Positions 1 to 8,420 of a DNA stretch of 64,000 bases are shown here, one piece after another. Under the pieces are notes generated by a model that worked only from the letters and a program-made list of their open reading frames with translations, was not told the origin of the DNA and did no database searches. Each line of letters starts with the position of its first letter. Position 1 is the stretch's first letter. The stretch is from assembly GCA_035384965.1 (NCBI GenBank), contig DAOOJE010000015.1, forward strand, positions 1 through 64,000, given 5' to 3'. The DNA is from JAAYVZ01 sp035384965. Its GTDB lineage: Bacteria; Acidobacteriota; Thermoanaerobaculia; Thermoanaerobaculales; Thermoanaerobaculaceae. The position numbers were made by a program, and so were the translations under genes.

Positions 1-95
1 TCGCCGAGCGTCGGAAGGGATTGGGAGGGGGCCGCTGTCATGCCACGAAACGATAGCAGAGCCAGCGGCGCTACACTGCCGGTGGAGGACTCGCC

Positions 96-1724
96 ATGCC
101 CGTCACGTCCCGCCCTTCCGGTCTCTCGCGCCGAGAGCTGCTGGCCGCCGGCGCCGCAACCGCCGCTGCCGGCCTCGCCCCCCATGCGGCCGCCGCCGCG
201 CCGGCGACGCCCCGACCCGAGCCGGTGCCGGCGTTCGAACTCGAGGAGATGACCATCGCCGATCTCTCGGCCGGGCTGGAGTCCGGCCGCTTCACCGCCG
301 TCGAGCTGGCCGAGGCGTACCTGCAGCGCATCGCGCAGCTCGACGCGCAGCTGGGGTCGGTCATCGAGACGAACCCTCAGGCCCGGGAGCTCGCCGAGCT
401 CAGCGACAGCGAGCGCCGGGCCGGGCGCGTGCGCGGCCCTCTCCACGGCATCCCGGTGCTGATCAAGGACAACATCGCCACCGCCGACCGCATGGAGACG
501 ACGGCCGGCTCGCTGGCGCTGGTGGGACGGCGGCCGGCTCACGACGCCTTCGTCGTGACCCGCCTGCGGGAAGCCGGCGCGATTCTCCTCGGGAAGACCA
601 ACCTCTCGGAGTGGGCGAACTTCCGCTCCAGCCACTCGTCGAGCGGCTGGAGCGGGCGGGGTGGCCAGTGCCGCAACCCGTACGCTCTCGACCGCTCGCC
701 GTGCGGGTCGAGCTCCGGCACCGCCGCCGCCATCTCGGCCAACCTCGCTGCTGCCGGCGTCGGCATCGAGACCGACGGCTCGATCACCTGCCCTTCCCAC
801 ATTTGCGGCCTGGTCGGGATCAAGCCCACGGTCGGCCTGGTGTCGCGCACGGGCATCATCCCGATCGCGGCCAGCCAGGACACCGCCGGCCCGATGTGTC
901 GGACCGTCGCGGACGCGGCGGTGCTGCTGGACGTCCTGGCCGGCGAGGACCCCCGCGATCCGGCCACGGCGTCGCTGCTCGGGAGAGCGCCGATGCGCCT
1001 CGCTGACTGCCTGGACCCCTCCGCCCTGCGAGGCGCCCGTCTCGGCGTGGCCCGACGTCGCTTTTTCGGCTACTCACCGGCCGCCGACGCGGTGCTCGAG
1101 GAAGCGCTCGGCGCTCTCGCCCGCGCGGGGGCGGTGCTCGTGGATCCGGCCGACATCCCCAACGCCGACGACTACGGGGACGAGGAGTACGAGGTGCTGC
1201 TGTACGAGTTCAAAGCCGGTATCAACGCCTACCTCGCCAGCCTGCCCCCCGGGGAAGGGCCGCGCACGCTGCTCGACCTCATTGCCTACAACCGGCAGCA
1301 CGCCGATCGCGAGATGCCGTACTTCGGCCAGGACATCTTCGAGCAGGCGCAACGCAAGGGGCCGCTCAGCGACGACGCGTATCGCAAGGCGCGCGAAAAG
1401 TGCCTCAAGCTGTCGCGCCGCAAGGGGCTCGACGAGGTGCTCGACAAGCACCGGCTGGACGCCCTCGTCGCCCCGACCGGCAGCCCGGCGTGGACGATCG
1501 ACCTCGTGAACGGAGACCACTACCTCGGCAGCTTCTCCCGGCCTGCCGCCGTGGCCGGCTACCCTCACGTCACGGTGCCCGCGGGGTTCGCCTTCGGGCT
1601 GCCGGTGGGGGTGTCGTTTGTCGGCAGGGCCTGGTCGGAGCCGGTCCTCGTCCGGCTCGCCTTCGCGTTTGAGCAGGCCACCCGCCACCGCCAGCCGCCG
1701 GCCCTGCGGCCCACGATCGGCTGA
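96..1724 (+). CDS. Tat-exported amidase (amidase signature family)
   Basis: A 542-residue amidase-signature enzyme that should hydrolyse C-N amide bonds using a Ser-cis-Ser-Lys triad. The N-terminus has a twin-arginine motif (SRREL) followed by an Ala-rich hydrophobic stretch, so export by Tat is likely. The Lys of the VLIKDNI motif (about residue 124), the CGSSSGT Ser cluster (cis-Ser about 205) and the nucleophile Ser of DGSITCPS (S229) are all visible, so the active site looks complete. The start is supported by a GGTGGAGG Shine-Dalgarno at 81-88. The substrate cannot be told from sequence. GatA is unlikely because of the export signal and the absence of gatB/gatC nearby. Confidence 0.9.
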   Translation: MPVTSRPSGLSRRELLAAGAATAAAGLAPHAAAAAPATPRPEPVPAFELEEMTIADLSAGLESGRFTAVELAEAYLQRIAQLDAQLGSVIETNPQARELAELSDSERRAGRVRGPLHGIPVLIKDNIATADRMETTAGSLALVGRRPAHDAFVVTRLREAGAILLGKTNLSEWANFRSSHSSSGWSGRGGQCRNPYALDRSPCGSSSGTAAAISANLAAAGVGIETDGSITCPSHICGLVGIKPTVGLVSRTGIIPIAASQDTAGPMCRTVADAAVLLDVLAGEDPRDPATASLLGRAPMRLADCLDPSALRGARLGVARRRFFGYSPAADAVLEEALGALARAGAVLVDPADIPNADDYGDEEYEVLLYEFKAGINAYLASLPPGEGPRTLLDLIAYNRQHADREMPYFGQDIFEQAQRKGPLSDDAYRKAREKCLKLSRRKGLDEVLDKHRLDALVAPTGSPAWTIDLVNGDHYLGSFSRPAAVAGYPHVTVPAGFAFGLPVGVSFVGRAWSEPVLVRLAFAFEQATRHRQPPALRPTIG

Positions 1725-1743
1725 GGACGACAATGGCCTCGAC

Positions 1744-1842
1744 ATGAGCGACGAGAACGTCCCCTGCCCGAGCTACGGCCAGCTCTTGCCGGACGGGACA
1801 GCGCCCTGCCCGTCGTGCAAACGTGCCCGCGCTGCAGGGTGA
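1744..1842 (+). CDS. Small ORF with degenerate zinc-ribbon-like Cys motifs
   Basis: A 32-codon ORF 19 bp after the amidase gene. It carries CPSY and CPSC motifs about 13 residues apart, resembling half of a zinc ribbon in which one Cys has become Tyr. It overlaps the next small ORF in another frame. The two may once have been one reading frame, with the ribbon at the N-terminus and a helical tail downstream. No family recognised. Confidence 0.3.
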   Translation: MSDENVPCPSYGQLLPDGTAPCPSCKRARAAG

Positions 1843-2128
1843 ACCGAGCATTGTCCGGCAGCCGCGATCCTGGCGGCCACACGTGATCTGGATGGCGGCG
1901 GCACTGGCGGAGAACATCGACCCCGACCTCCCGCTCGAGCTCATCGCCGTCCTCGCCAGGGCGCAGGCGATGGCCGGACACCACGACGACCCGGAGCGCT
2001 CGCTCGCCCGCCTAGGGGCGGCTGCCGGACGCAGCTCCAACCCGCGGGTGTCGATCGGGCTGCTGGTCGGGCGCGCGTTCGCCGCCCGCTTTCCCGCCGA
2101 GGCCGACCGGGCCCGGCCGGAAGGCTGA
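1823..2128 (+). CDS. Hypothetical small protein, possible frameshifted tail of preceding ORF
   Basis: An ORF of up to 101 codons, with GTG at 1823 or internal starts. The part from about 1880 on is Ala/Leu-rich and helical with a plausible amphipathic pattern (AAALAENIDPDLPLELIAVL). It lacks a convincing Shine-Dalgarno at 1823 and converges on the GGDEF gene. It could be the C-terminal part of a small zinc-ribbon protein separated from 1744-1842 by a frameshift, or a fortuitous high-GC ORF. No function can be assigned. Confidence 0.3.
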   Translation: MPALQGEPSIVRQPRSWRPHVIWMAAALAENIDPDLPLELIAVLARAQAMAGHHDDPERSLARLGAAAGRSSNPRVSIGLLVGRAFAARFPAEADRARPEG

Positions 2129-2145
2129 TCGACGGGCAGCCTGGA

Positions 2146-3048
2146 TCAGGCCAGGGTGACGCAGTTGCGGCCGGCGGCCTTGCTGCTCGCGAGCGCCTGC
2201 GAGACGCGCTCGACGATGGTCCCCTCGAGGTCGTCGGCGCGGATCATCGTCGCCCCGATCGAAACCGTGACGTGGAGCGAGCCGTCGCCCGCCGACAGCG
2301 TCGAGCGCTCGACCAGCATGCGCAGCTTGTCGGCCACGGCGGCCGCCCGCACCCCGTCGACGTGCTGCAGCACGGCCAAAAACGACTCGCCGCCCCAGCG
2401 GCCGACCGAGTCCGATCCGCGCAGGTTGCGCTGCAGGGTCTGCGCCACCATGGCGAGGACCGAATCCCCGATGTCCTTGCCGTGGGTCTCGACGAAGGCG
2501 GCGAAGTCGTCGATGTCGCACAGCAACACCGCCGAGGGGACGCCGTGCCGTTGCAGCTCCGCGAGGCTTGCCTCGATGCGGCCCTCGATGAAGCGCCGGC
2601 TGCCCACTCCGGTGAGCGGATCGCGCAGCGCCTGGAACTCGCCGGTCGGGCCGCTCCTGTGCCCGGCCAGGACGGCCGGGTGGTCGATGAGCGTCTCGAC
2701 CGCGCCCACGATCCGGTCATCGATATCCCGCAGCGCGATGTCTCTGATCAGCACCGGGACGCGCTGCCCGCCGGCATGGCGGATGAACACCTCGTTGTCC
2801 CGTGGCTGGCCGTCGGCCAGCGTTGCGGCGAGCGGGCAGCCGAGCTCGCAGAGGTCGCGCCCCGCCGCATCGAGAGGGGACAGCAACCGGTGCGCCGCGG
2901 CGAACCCCACCGCTTCCTCGGCCGTGTAGCCAGTGATGCGCTCGGCGCCCCGGCTCCAGAACGTGATGCGCCGGTCGACATCGACGAAGTACACACCGTC
3001 GGCGAGACTGTTCAGGATGTCCTGGAAGCGCTCGGCGCGGACTGGCAT
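2146..3048 (-). CDS. PAS-GGDEF protein with altered GGESF active-site motif
   Basis: A 300-residue predicted cytoplasmic protein with an N-terminal PAS domain (about residues 8-120; FVDVDRRITFWSRGAERITGY) and a C-terminal GGDEF domain (about 140-298). The signature loop reads GGESF: the fourth residue, normally the metal-binding Glu of GGDEF/GGEEF, is Ser. An RGSD I-site (RxxD) sits the canonical five residues before it. Cyclase activity is therefore doubtful, while c-di-GMP binding remains possible. The start at 3048 was chosen over an upstream ATG at 3096 because an AAGGGGG ribosome site lies about 8 nt before it. Confidence 0.88.
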   Translation of the reverse strand: MPVRAERFQDILNSLADGVYFVDVDRRITFWSRGAERITGYTAEEAVGFAAAHRLLSPLDAAGRDLCELGCPLAATLADGQPRDNEVFIRHAGGQRVPVLIRDIALRDIDDRIVGAVETLIDHPAVLAGHRSGPTGEFQALRDPLTGVGSRRFIEGRIEASLAELQRHGVPSAVLLCDIDDFAAFVETHGKDIGDSVLAMVAQTLQRNLRGSDSVGRWGGESFLAVLQHVDGVRAAAVADKLRMLVERSTLSAGDGSLHVTVSIGATMIRADDLEGTIVERVSQALASSKAAGRNCVTLA

Positions 3049-3169
3049 TGCGGACCCCCTTGACGTCAATGATCCGCCGCGCGCCGGCAATGTCAAGCGC
3101 CACTGGACCGCGCGCGGCCGTCCGCGGGGGCGGCGGGACCGCTGGGCCGGGCTCGGAGCCCGGGTTCCG

Positions 3170-3613
3170 CTACGGATGGACCTCGAGGCGGATCTTCAGC
3201 GTCCGGGCCCGTTCGAGGCCGTACTTGAGCGTGGAGAGGGTCACGGTGGCGGCGTCGTGCACCTCGCGGTCGTCGAGGCTCTCGCTGTCACGGTAGCCGT
3301 CGATGACCTTGCCGTCGGCGTCCAGCCACTCGACGTGCAAGAAGCACTCCCAGTCGCGGGTCGCGGAGTTGGAGTACTCGAGCTGGATCTGGACCGTCTT
3401 TAGGTACTCCGAGCCGACGGGACGGAAGATCGTCGATTTGGTGATCGTACCGGTCTGCTCGACGACCCGGATGCGGTGCAGCACCACCGGGCCCTCGGTG
3501 TGCTCGAGGGCGACCCAGGTTCCGAGTTCGAACGGCACGGCCTTGTCGACGGGACCGCCGGCCAGTGCCGCGGCGGCGGCGAGGAGTGCGACACAGGTGA
3601 GGACGGCGCGCAT
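3170..3613 (-). CDS. Secreted protein of unknown function
   Basis: A 147-residue protein with a clear Sec signal peptide (MRAVLTCVALLAAAAALAGG) and a mature part rich in beta-strand-like segments with Trp/Asp motifs (WECFLHVEWLDADGKVIDGY). No family recognised. The start at 3613 has a GAAGGGAG Shine-Dalgarno. It is transcribed divergently from the exopolysaccharide operon. Export to the periplasm or as a lipid-free envelope protein is inferred from the signal only. Confidence 0.75.
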   Translation of the reverse strand: MRAVLTCVALLAAAAALAGGPVDKAVPFELGTWVALEHTEGPVVLHRIRVVEQTGTITKSTIFRPVGSEYLKTVQIQLEYSNSATRDWECFLHVEWLDADGKVIDGYRDSESLDDREVHDAATVTLSTLKYGLERARTLKIRLEVHP

Positions 3614-3704
3614 CGTGGCTCCCTTCGCGGCCGATCGGGCCGGCCGGCCCGCGTCGAGCCTGCCTCGCCAGAGTACCACCGGCGTCGCGGCCGGGCTGCT
3701 GGTG

Positions 3705-3710
3705 TAACCT
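3705..3710 (+). promoter_or_regulatory. Putative -10 box (TAACCT) of exopolysaccharide operon
   Basis: A TAACCT hexamer preceded by TG lies nine nucleotides before the ATG at 3720. The spacing would give a leaderless or near-leaderless transcript, as at several other genes in this window. No strong -35 seen. Confidence 0.4.
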
Positions 3711-3719
3711 TGCGCCGGC

Positions 3720-5009
3720 ATGGGCCACCGCCTGCGCGCCACCGTCCTGTTCTTCGCCCACCTGCTACGCGACGTGGCCGGCACGTTCTGGGCCCGCCTG
3801 GCGCGCTGGCACGCCCGCACCGTGCGCGGCGAGGCAACGCTCGCCGTGGGGGTGGACATTTTCCCGTTCTTCGAGCGCATGACCGGCGTGGGGTGGTACG
3901 AGTGGAACCTCCTGGCTCACCTGCCCGCTGTCGATTCCCGGCTCGAGCTGCGGCTGTACGCCCACAGCTTCGCTGCCCCGGACGAGCCCTCGCCACCCCC
4001 CATGCCGGCCGCGGAACGGGTGCGCTTCCGCTACCACCACATTCCGCCCGGCTTCCTGCTGCCGGTGCGCCCCACGCTGGCGGTTCTCCGCGCCGTCGTC
4101 GAGCCGGCGCTGCTCTGGCTCGACGGCAACGACGTCTTCTTCGCGCCCAACTTCTTCGTCCCCCGGCGACACCAGGCGGCGGTCCGCGCCCTGGTCCCCA
4201 CGGTGCACGACCTCGCCTTCCTCCGGCTGCCGCACACCGTGCAGCAGGAGACGCTCGACAACCTCCACCACCACCTGCCGCGCACCTTGTTCGCCGCCGA
4301 CGCGCTGATCGCGGTCTCGGCGGCGACCGCGGCCGACCTTGAGACGCTCCTGGCCACGAGCCGGCGCCGTATCCATGTCGTGCACGAGGGCGTCGACGAG
4401 GCGTTCTCCCCGGAGGGCCCGCGCGCCGAGGACCTGCCGGCCCGCTACCTCCTGTTCGTCTCGACGCTGGAGCCGCGCAAGAACATCGAAGGCGTCCTGG
4501 CCGGCTACGCCGGTGCGGTGGCCGCCGGCTACCCGGGACGGCTGGTGCTGGTGGGCAGGTGGGGATGGCGCACCGAGGCGATCCAGCGCGCCCTCGCGGC
4601 CAGCCCGGTGCGCGACCGCATCGTCCACCTCGACTACCTGGACCGCGCCGGCCTGCAGGCGGCGCTGCGCGGCGCCGAGGCGCTGCTCTTCCCCTCGTGG
4701 CTCGAGGGGTTCGGCCTGCCGGCGCTGGAGGCCATGGCCTCGGGCACGCCGGTCATTCTCTCCCGCACCTCGTCGCTGCCAGAGGTGGGCGGAGAAGCGG
4801 CGCTGTACGTCGACCCGGGCGACCCGGCCACCATTACCGGGGCCATTCTCCGGCTGGCCGCCGACCCGGCACTCGCGCGCACGCTCGCCGCCGCCGGGCA
4901 GGCACGCGCCCGGCAGTTCCGTTGGTCCCGGGCGGCCGCGGCCACCGCTGGCGTGCTGCGGCGCGCCGCCGACCTTTCCCATGCCCAGCCCGACGAGTAT
5001 CGCGTTTGA
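3720..5009 (+). CDS. GT4-type glycosyltransferase, first gene of EPS operon
   Basis: A 429-residue glycosyltransferase of the GT-B fold (GT4 family). An N-terminal acceptor domain contains VDIFPFFERMTGVGWYEW. The C-terminal nucleotide-sugar domain contains the hinge motif STLEPRKNI and the EX7E motif EGFGLPALEAM, which hold the donor diphosphate-sugar. It probably adds a sugar to a lipid-linked exopolysaccharide repeat on the cytoplasmic side. It overlaps the next glycosyltransferase gene by 29 bp, so translation is likely coupled. Donor and acceptor are unknown. Confidence 0.9.
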   Translation: MGHRLRATVLFFAHLLRDVAGTFWARLARWHARTVRGEATLAVGVDIFPFFERMTGVGWYEWNLLAHLPAVDSRLELRLYAHSFAAPDEPSPPPMPAAERVRFRYHHIPPGFLLPVRPTLAVLRAVVEPALLWLDGNDVFFAPNFFVPRRHQAAVRALVPTVHDLAFLRLPHTVQQETLDNLHHHLPRTLFAADALIAVSAATAADLETLLATSRRRIHVVHEGVDEAFSPEGPRAEDLPARYLLFVSTLEPRKNIEGVLAGYAGAVAAGYPGRLVLVGRWGWRTEAIQRALAASPVRDRIVHLDYLDRAGLQAALRGAEALLFPSWLEGFGLPALEAMASGTPVILSRTSSLPEVGGEAALYVDPGDPATITGAILRLAADPALARTLAAAGQARARQFRWSRAAAATAGVLRRAADLSHAQPDEYRV

Positions 5010-6099
5010 CGCCAGGCCCTTGCTGGGGCGCTGGACCGGCGTCGGCTGGTGGCTGGCCGGGTTGCTGCGCGAGCTGGCCGGGCGCACCGACTGGCGGTTC
5101 GTGCTCGCGCTGCCCCGCCCGGCGCCCGACCTCGACCTCGGACCGCTCGCCGACCGGGCGGTGATCCTCGCGCCGCCGGTGAGGGTTTTTGGCACCCTCT
5201 GGCTGCAGACGCTGGCCGGACCGGCCGTCTCTTCGCGGGCCCGAGCCTACGTCGGCACCCTCGGCATCCTGCCGAGGCGGCTCGCCATTCCGGCCGCCCT
5301 GGCCGTCCACGACCTCACGCCGGTGTCCCGGCCGCATCACCACACTCTCGCCAACCGGTTCTGCTTTTCGGCCTACTTCACCGAGTCGCTGGAGCGCGCC
5401 GACGAGCTGGTCTGCGCCTCGGCGGCGACGCGCGAGCGGCTGCGTGCCCTCGACGCCCGTCACGCCGCTCGCGCCCGCGTGATTCCCCTCGCGGCCGACC
5501 CGTTCTTCTCGCCGCCGCCGGCCGGCGACAGCGGCGAAGAGGTGCGGCGGCGGCTCGCCGGAGGGCGGCCGTTCGTGGCCCAGCTCGGCACCCTCGAGCC
5601 CCGCAAGGGGATCGGGGTGCTGCTGCAGGCGCACGCCCGCCTGCTGGCCGCCGACCCTTCGGCTCCCGACCTCGTGCTGGCGGGCGGCCGCGGCTGGGGC
5701 GGCGACTGGCTCCGCCGCGCCCTCGAGGCGCATCCCCGCCCCGAACGCGTGCACCTTTCGGGCTACGTGAGCCGCGAGACGGCGCGCGCCTTGCTGCGCC
5801 ACGCCGAGGCGGTGGTGCTGGCCTCGGAGGAGGAGGGGTTCGGGCTGCCGCTCGCGGAGGCGCTGGCGTGCGGGGCGCCGTGCGTGATTTCCGACGAGGA
5901 GGCGCTCGTCGAGGTGGCAGGGGGTTGCGCCCGCGTGTTCCGCCGTGGGGACGCCGCGGGCCTCGCCGCGGCGCTCGCCCGCACGCTCGCCGGCGACCGG
6001 GTGCGGCAGCGCAAGGCGAGCCTCGCCCGCGCCCGCCAGCTCGCCTGGGACGCCCCGGCTGCCGCCTGGGTCTCCCTCCTGACCGCGCTCCTGGCCTGA
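4981..6099 (+). CDS. GT4-type glycosyltransferase
   Basis: A 372-residue GT-B glycosyltransferase, second in the operon. The N-terminus begins with IAFDARPLLGRWTGVGWW, the donor domain has LGTLEPRKGI, and the EX7E motif is EGFGLPLAEAL. The start at 4981 lies inside the preceding gene. It shares the GVGWW acceptor-domain motif with that gene, so the two may be ancient duplicates. Predicted cytosolic or peripheral-membrane enzyme in exopolysaccharide repeat-unit assembly. Confidence 0.88.
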   Translation: MPSPTSIAFDARPLLGRWTGVGWWLAGLLRELAGRTDWRFVLALPRPAPDLDLGPLADRAVILAPPVRVFGTLWLQTLAGPAVSSRARAYVGTLGILPRRLAIPAALAVHDLTPVSRPHHHTLANRFCFSAYFTESLERADELVCASAATRERLRALDARHAARARVIPLAADPFFSPPPAGDSGEEVRRRLAGGRPFVAQLGTLEPRKGIGVLLQAHARLLAADPSAPDLVLAGGRGWGGDWLRRALEAHPRPERVHLSGYVSRETARALLRHAEAVVLASEEEGFGLPLAEALACGAPCVISDEEALVEVAGGCARVFRRGDAAGLAAALARTLAGDRVRQRKASLARARQLAWDAPAAAWVSLLTALLA

Positions 6100-6194
6100 C
6101 CCCGCCCCTCCGGTCGAAGGTCGAGGGGCCCGCCCGGGATCACGCCCCCGGCGCAGCCGGGTGCCGCCGGACCGGCGAGGGGTGGGAGGACGGG

Positions 6195-6200
6195 TAGAAT
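6195..6200 (+). promoter_or_regulatory. Putative -10 box (TAGAAT) for internal EPS promoter
   Basis: TAGAAT lies in the about 100-bp gap between the second and third glycosyltransferase genes, seven nucleotides before ATG 6208. Initiation here would give a leaderless mRNA starting at 6208. The alternative ATG at 6199 overlaps the box itself. Confidence 0.45.
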
Positions 6201-6207
6201 GCCGGCG

Positions 6208-7326
6208 ATGCGGCGAGTGGGGATCGATGCGCGCAAGCTGGCCGACTTCGGCATCGGCTCCTACCTCCAGGGTTTGCTGGGGGAGATGGCGCGTCTCGAG
6301 CCGCCGCTCGACCTCGCGCTGTTCGTGGGCCGCGAGCACATGCACCTGCTGCCGGCGATGCCGGAAAGCTGGCGGCTCGTCGAGGTGGACGCCCCCGGCT
6401 ACTCGCTGCGGGAGCAGCTCGTCCTCGTCTCGGCGGCGCTGCGCGCCGGCGTGGACGTGCTGCACGCGCCGCACTATGTCATCCCCCTGTTCTTCCCGCG
6501 CCGTCTCGTGGTCACGGTGCACGACATCATCCACGTGCTGTTCCCCGAGTTTCTCCCGCACCCGCTGGGGTTCGCGTACGCTCGCTTTTTCATCCGCGCC
6601 GCGGTGCGGCGATCGCGCCGGGTGCTGACCGGCTCGCGCGCCACCGCCGCCGACCTCAAGCGGCTGTTCGGGGCCTCCGACCAGCGACTGCAGGTGATTC
6701 CGCACGGCGTTGCTCCCGCGTTCCTCGCCGAGCCGGACCCGGAGCGCGACGCCGCGGTCCGGGCTCGCCTCGGCGTGCCCGACCGCTACCTCCTCCACGT
6801 CGGCAACCACAAGCCGCACAAGAACGCCGAGGGGCTGCTGAAGGCCTACCAGATGCTGTCCTTCGGCCAGCGCCAGGGGATCCCCCCGCTGGTGCTGGTG
6901 GGGGGGTTCACCCCTGGCGGACCGCTTGCCCAGCGCGCCGCAACCATGGGTCTTGCAAGCAGCGTGATTTGCCTCGGCTACGTGGAGCAGTACGAGCTGG
7001 CGGCGCTTTATCGCGGCGCGACACTGTTCGTGTACCCGACGCTGTACGAGGGTTTCGGCTTGCCGGTGCTGGAGGCGATGGCGTGCGGCGCGCCGGTGCT
7101 GGCCGGAGACATCGAGGCGGTGCGCGAGGTGGCGGGCGACGCGGTGGTCACGGTCAACCCCCGTGACCTTGTGGAGCTCGCCAACGCAGTGCGGCGCCTG
7201 CTGGACCGCCCCGAGCTGCTGGTCAAGCTGCGGAGCCGGGGGCGGGCCCGGGCCCGCGATTTCTCGTGGGAGCGCGCCTCCCGGGCTACCGTGGGCGCCT
7301 ACCAGACGGTGCGAAGGGAGGCCTGA
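6208..7326 (+). CDS. GT4-type glycosyltransferase
   Basis: A 372-residue GT-B glycosyltransferase starting MRRVGIDARKLADFGIGSYL, with the donor-site motif VGNHKPHKNAEG and the EX7E motif EGFGLPVLEAM. The glycine-rich N-terminal loop and GIGSY motif are typical of GT4 mannosyl/rhamnosyl-type transferases, but the sugar is not predictable. ATG 6208 is preferred because TAGAAT at 6195-6200 overlaps the alternative ATG 6199; the latter would add three residues. Its stop overlaps the next start (TGATG). Confidence 0.88.
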   Translation: MRRVGIDARKLADFGIGSYLQGLLGEMARLEPPLDLALFVGREHMHLLPAMPESWRLVEVDAPGYSLREQLVLVSAALRAGVDVLHAPHYVIPLFFPRRLVVTVHDIIHVLFPEFLPHPLGFAYARFFIRAAVRRSRRVLTGSRATAADLKRLFGASDQRLQVIPHGVAPAFLAEPDPERDAAVRARLGVPDRYLLHVGNHKPHKNAEGLLKAYQMLSFGQRQGIPPLVLVGGFTPGGPLAQRAATMGLASSVICLGYVEQYELAALYRGATLFVYPTLYEGFGLPVLEAMACGAPVLAGDIEAVREVAGDAVVTVNPRDLVELANAVRRLLDRPELLVKLRSRGRARARDFSWERASRATVGAYQTVRREA

Positions 7327-8420
7327 TGCGAGTCGCGCTGGTGCACGACTGGTTGACCGGGATGCGCGGGGGCGAGGCCGTGCTGTCCGAGATCGCCACC
7401 TTCTTTCCCGAGGCTCCGATCTACACCCTTTTCCACCGGCCGGGCTCGATCACCGGCGAGCTGGTCCGCCACCCCATCCACACCTCGTTCCTGCAGAAAC
7501 TGACAGGCGGAGGGCGGTGGTACCGCGGCCTGCTGCCGCTCATGCACTACGGCGTGGCCGCGTTCGACCTCGAAGGGTACGACCTCGTGATCTCGTCCTC
7601 GCACTGCGTGGCCAAGGGCGTCATCTGTCCGCCGGGCGCCGTTCACCTGTGCTACTGCCACACGCCCATGCGCTACCTGTGGGACCAGCGCGAGGAGTAC
7701 CTGCGGCGGATGAGCCCGCTGCTGCGCCCGCTGGTGCGCGCCAAGCTCGAGGACTTGCGGGCCTGGGACGTGGTGTCGGCGGCGCGCGTCGACCACTTCA
7801 TCGCCAACTCGCAGCTCGTCGCCAGGCGCATCGAGCGGTACTGGCGCCGGCAGGCCGAGGTGGTGCCGCCGCCGGTCGAGGTGGACTTCTTCGCCCCGGG
7901 CGACGCCCGCGAGGACTACCTGCTGATGGTCGCGGCGCTGGTTCCGTACAAGAGGGTGGACGTCGGGATGGCGGTGGCGGACAGGCTCGGCAAGCCGCTT
8001 CATGTCGTCGGCGAGGGGCCGCTCGGGAACCGGCTGCGGCGGGCGGCTGGGCCGCGGGTGCGCTTCTTCTCCTACTTGGACGCCGACGAGCTGCGCGAGC
8101 AGTTCAGGCGCGCTGCGCTGCTGCTCGTCCCCAACGTGGAGGACTTCGGCATGGTCGCGGTCGAGGCGCTGGCGTGCGGCACGCCGGTCGTGGGGCTGGC
8201 GGCGAGCGGAACCGCCGACATCGTGCAGGGTGGCGTCCACGGGGAGCTCGCCGCTGACGGGTCGGTAGTGGCGCTCGTGGCGGCGTGCGAGAAGGTGCTC
8301 GCCCGCGACTGGGACCGCGCGCTGCTGCGGCGGCGGGCCGAAAGCTTCTCCCGCCAGCGCTTCCGCCAGCGCTTCCGCTTCCTGCTGGAGCGGCACGTGC
8401 CGGGGTACAGGCAGGCATGA
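7326..8420 (+). CDS. GT4-type glycosyltransferase
   Basis: A 364-residue glycosyltransferase starting MRVALVHDWLTGMRGGEAVL, characteristic of a GT4 subgroup of exopolysaccharide mannosyltransferases. The C-terminal domain carries VAALVPYKRVDV and an EX7E-like EDFGMVAVEAL motif. Start and stop overlap both neighbours (TGATG upstream, ATGA downstream), so it is translationally coupled within the operon. The likely role is elongation of the lipid-linked oligosaccharide. Confidence 0.9.
   Translation: MRVALVHDWLTGMRGGEAVLSEIATFFPEAPIYTLFHRPGSITGELVRHPIHTSFLQKLTGGGRWYRGLLPLMHYGVAAFDLEGYDLVISSSHCVAKGVICPPGAVHLCYCHTPMRYLWDQREEYLRRMSPLLRPLVRAKLEDLRAWDVVSAARVDHFIANSQLVARRIERYWRRQAEVVPPPVEVDFFAPGDAREDYLLMVAALVPYKRVDVGMAVADRLGKPLHVVGEGPLGNRLRRAAGPRVRFFSYLDADELREQFRRAALLLVPNVEDFGMVAVEALACGTPVVGLAASGTADIVQGGVHGELAADGSVVALVAACEKVLARDWDRALLRRRAESFSRQRFRQRFRFLLERHVPGYRQA

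Noticed and set aside
3765..6819. Long minus-strand open frames opposite the glycosyltransferase genes
   Set aside because: Arg/Gly/Pro-rich translations without motifs or ribosome sites; shadows produced by high GC in real plus-strand genes.
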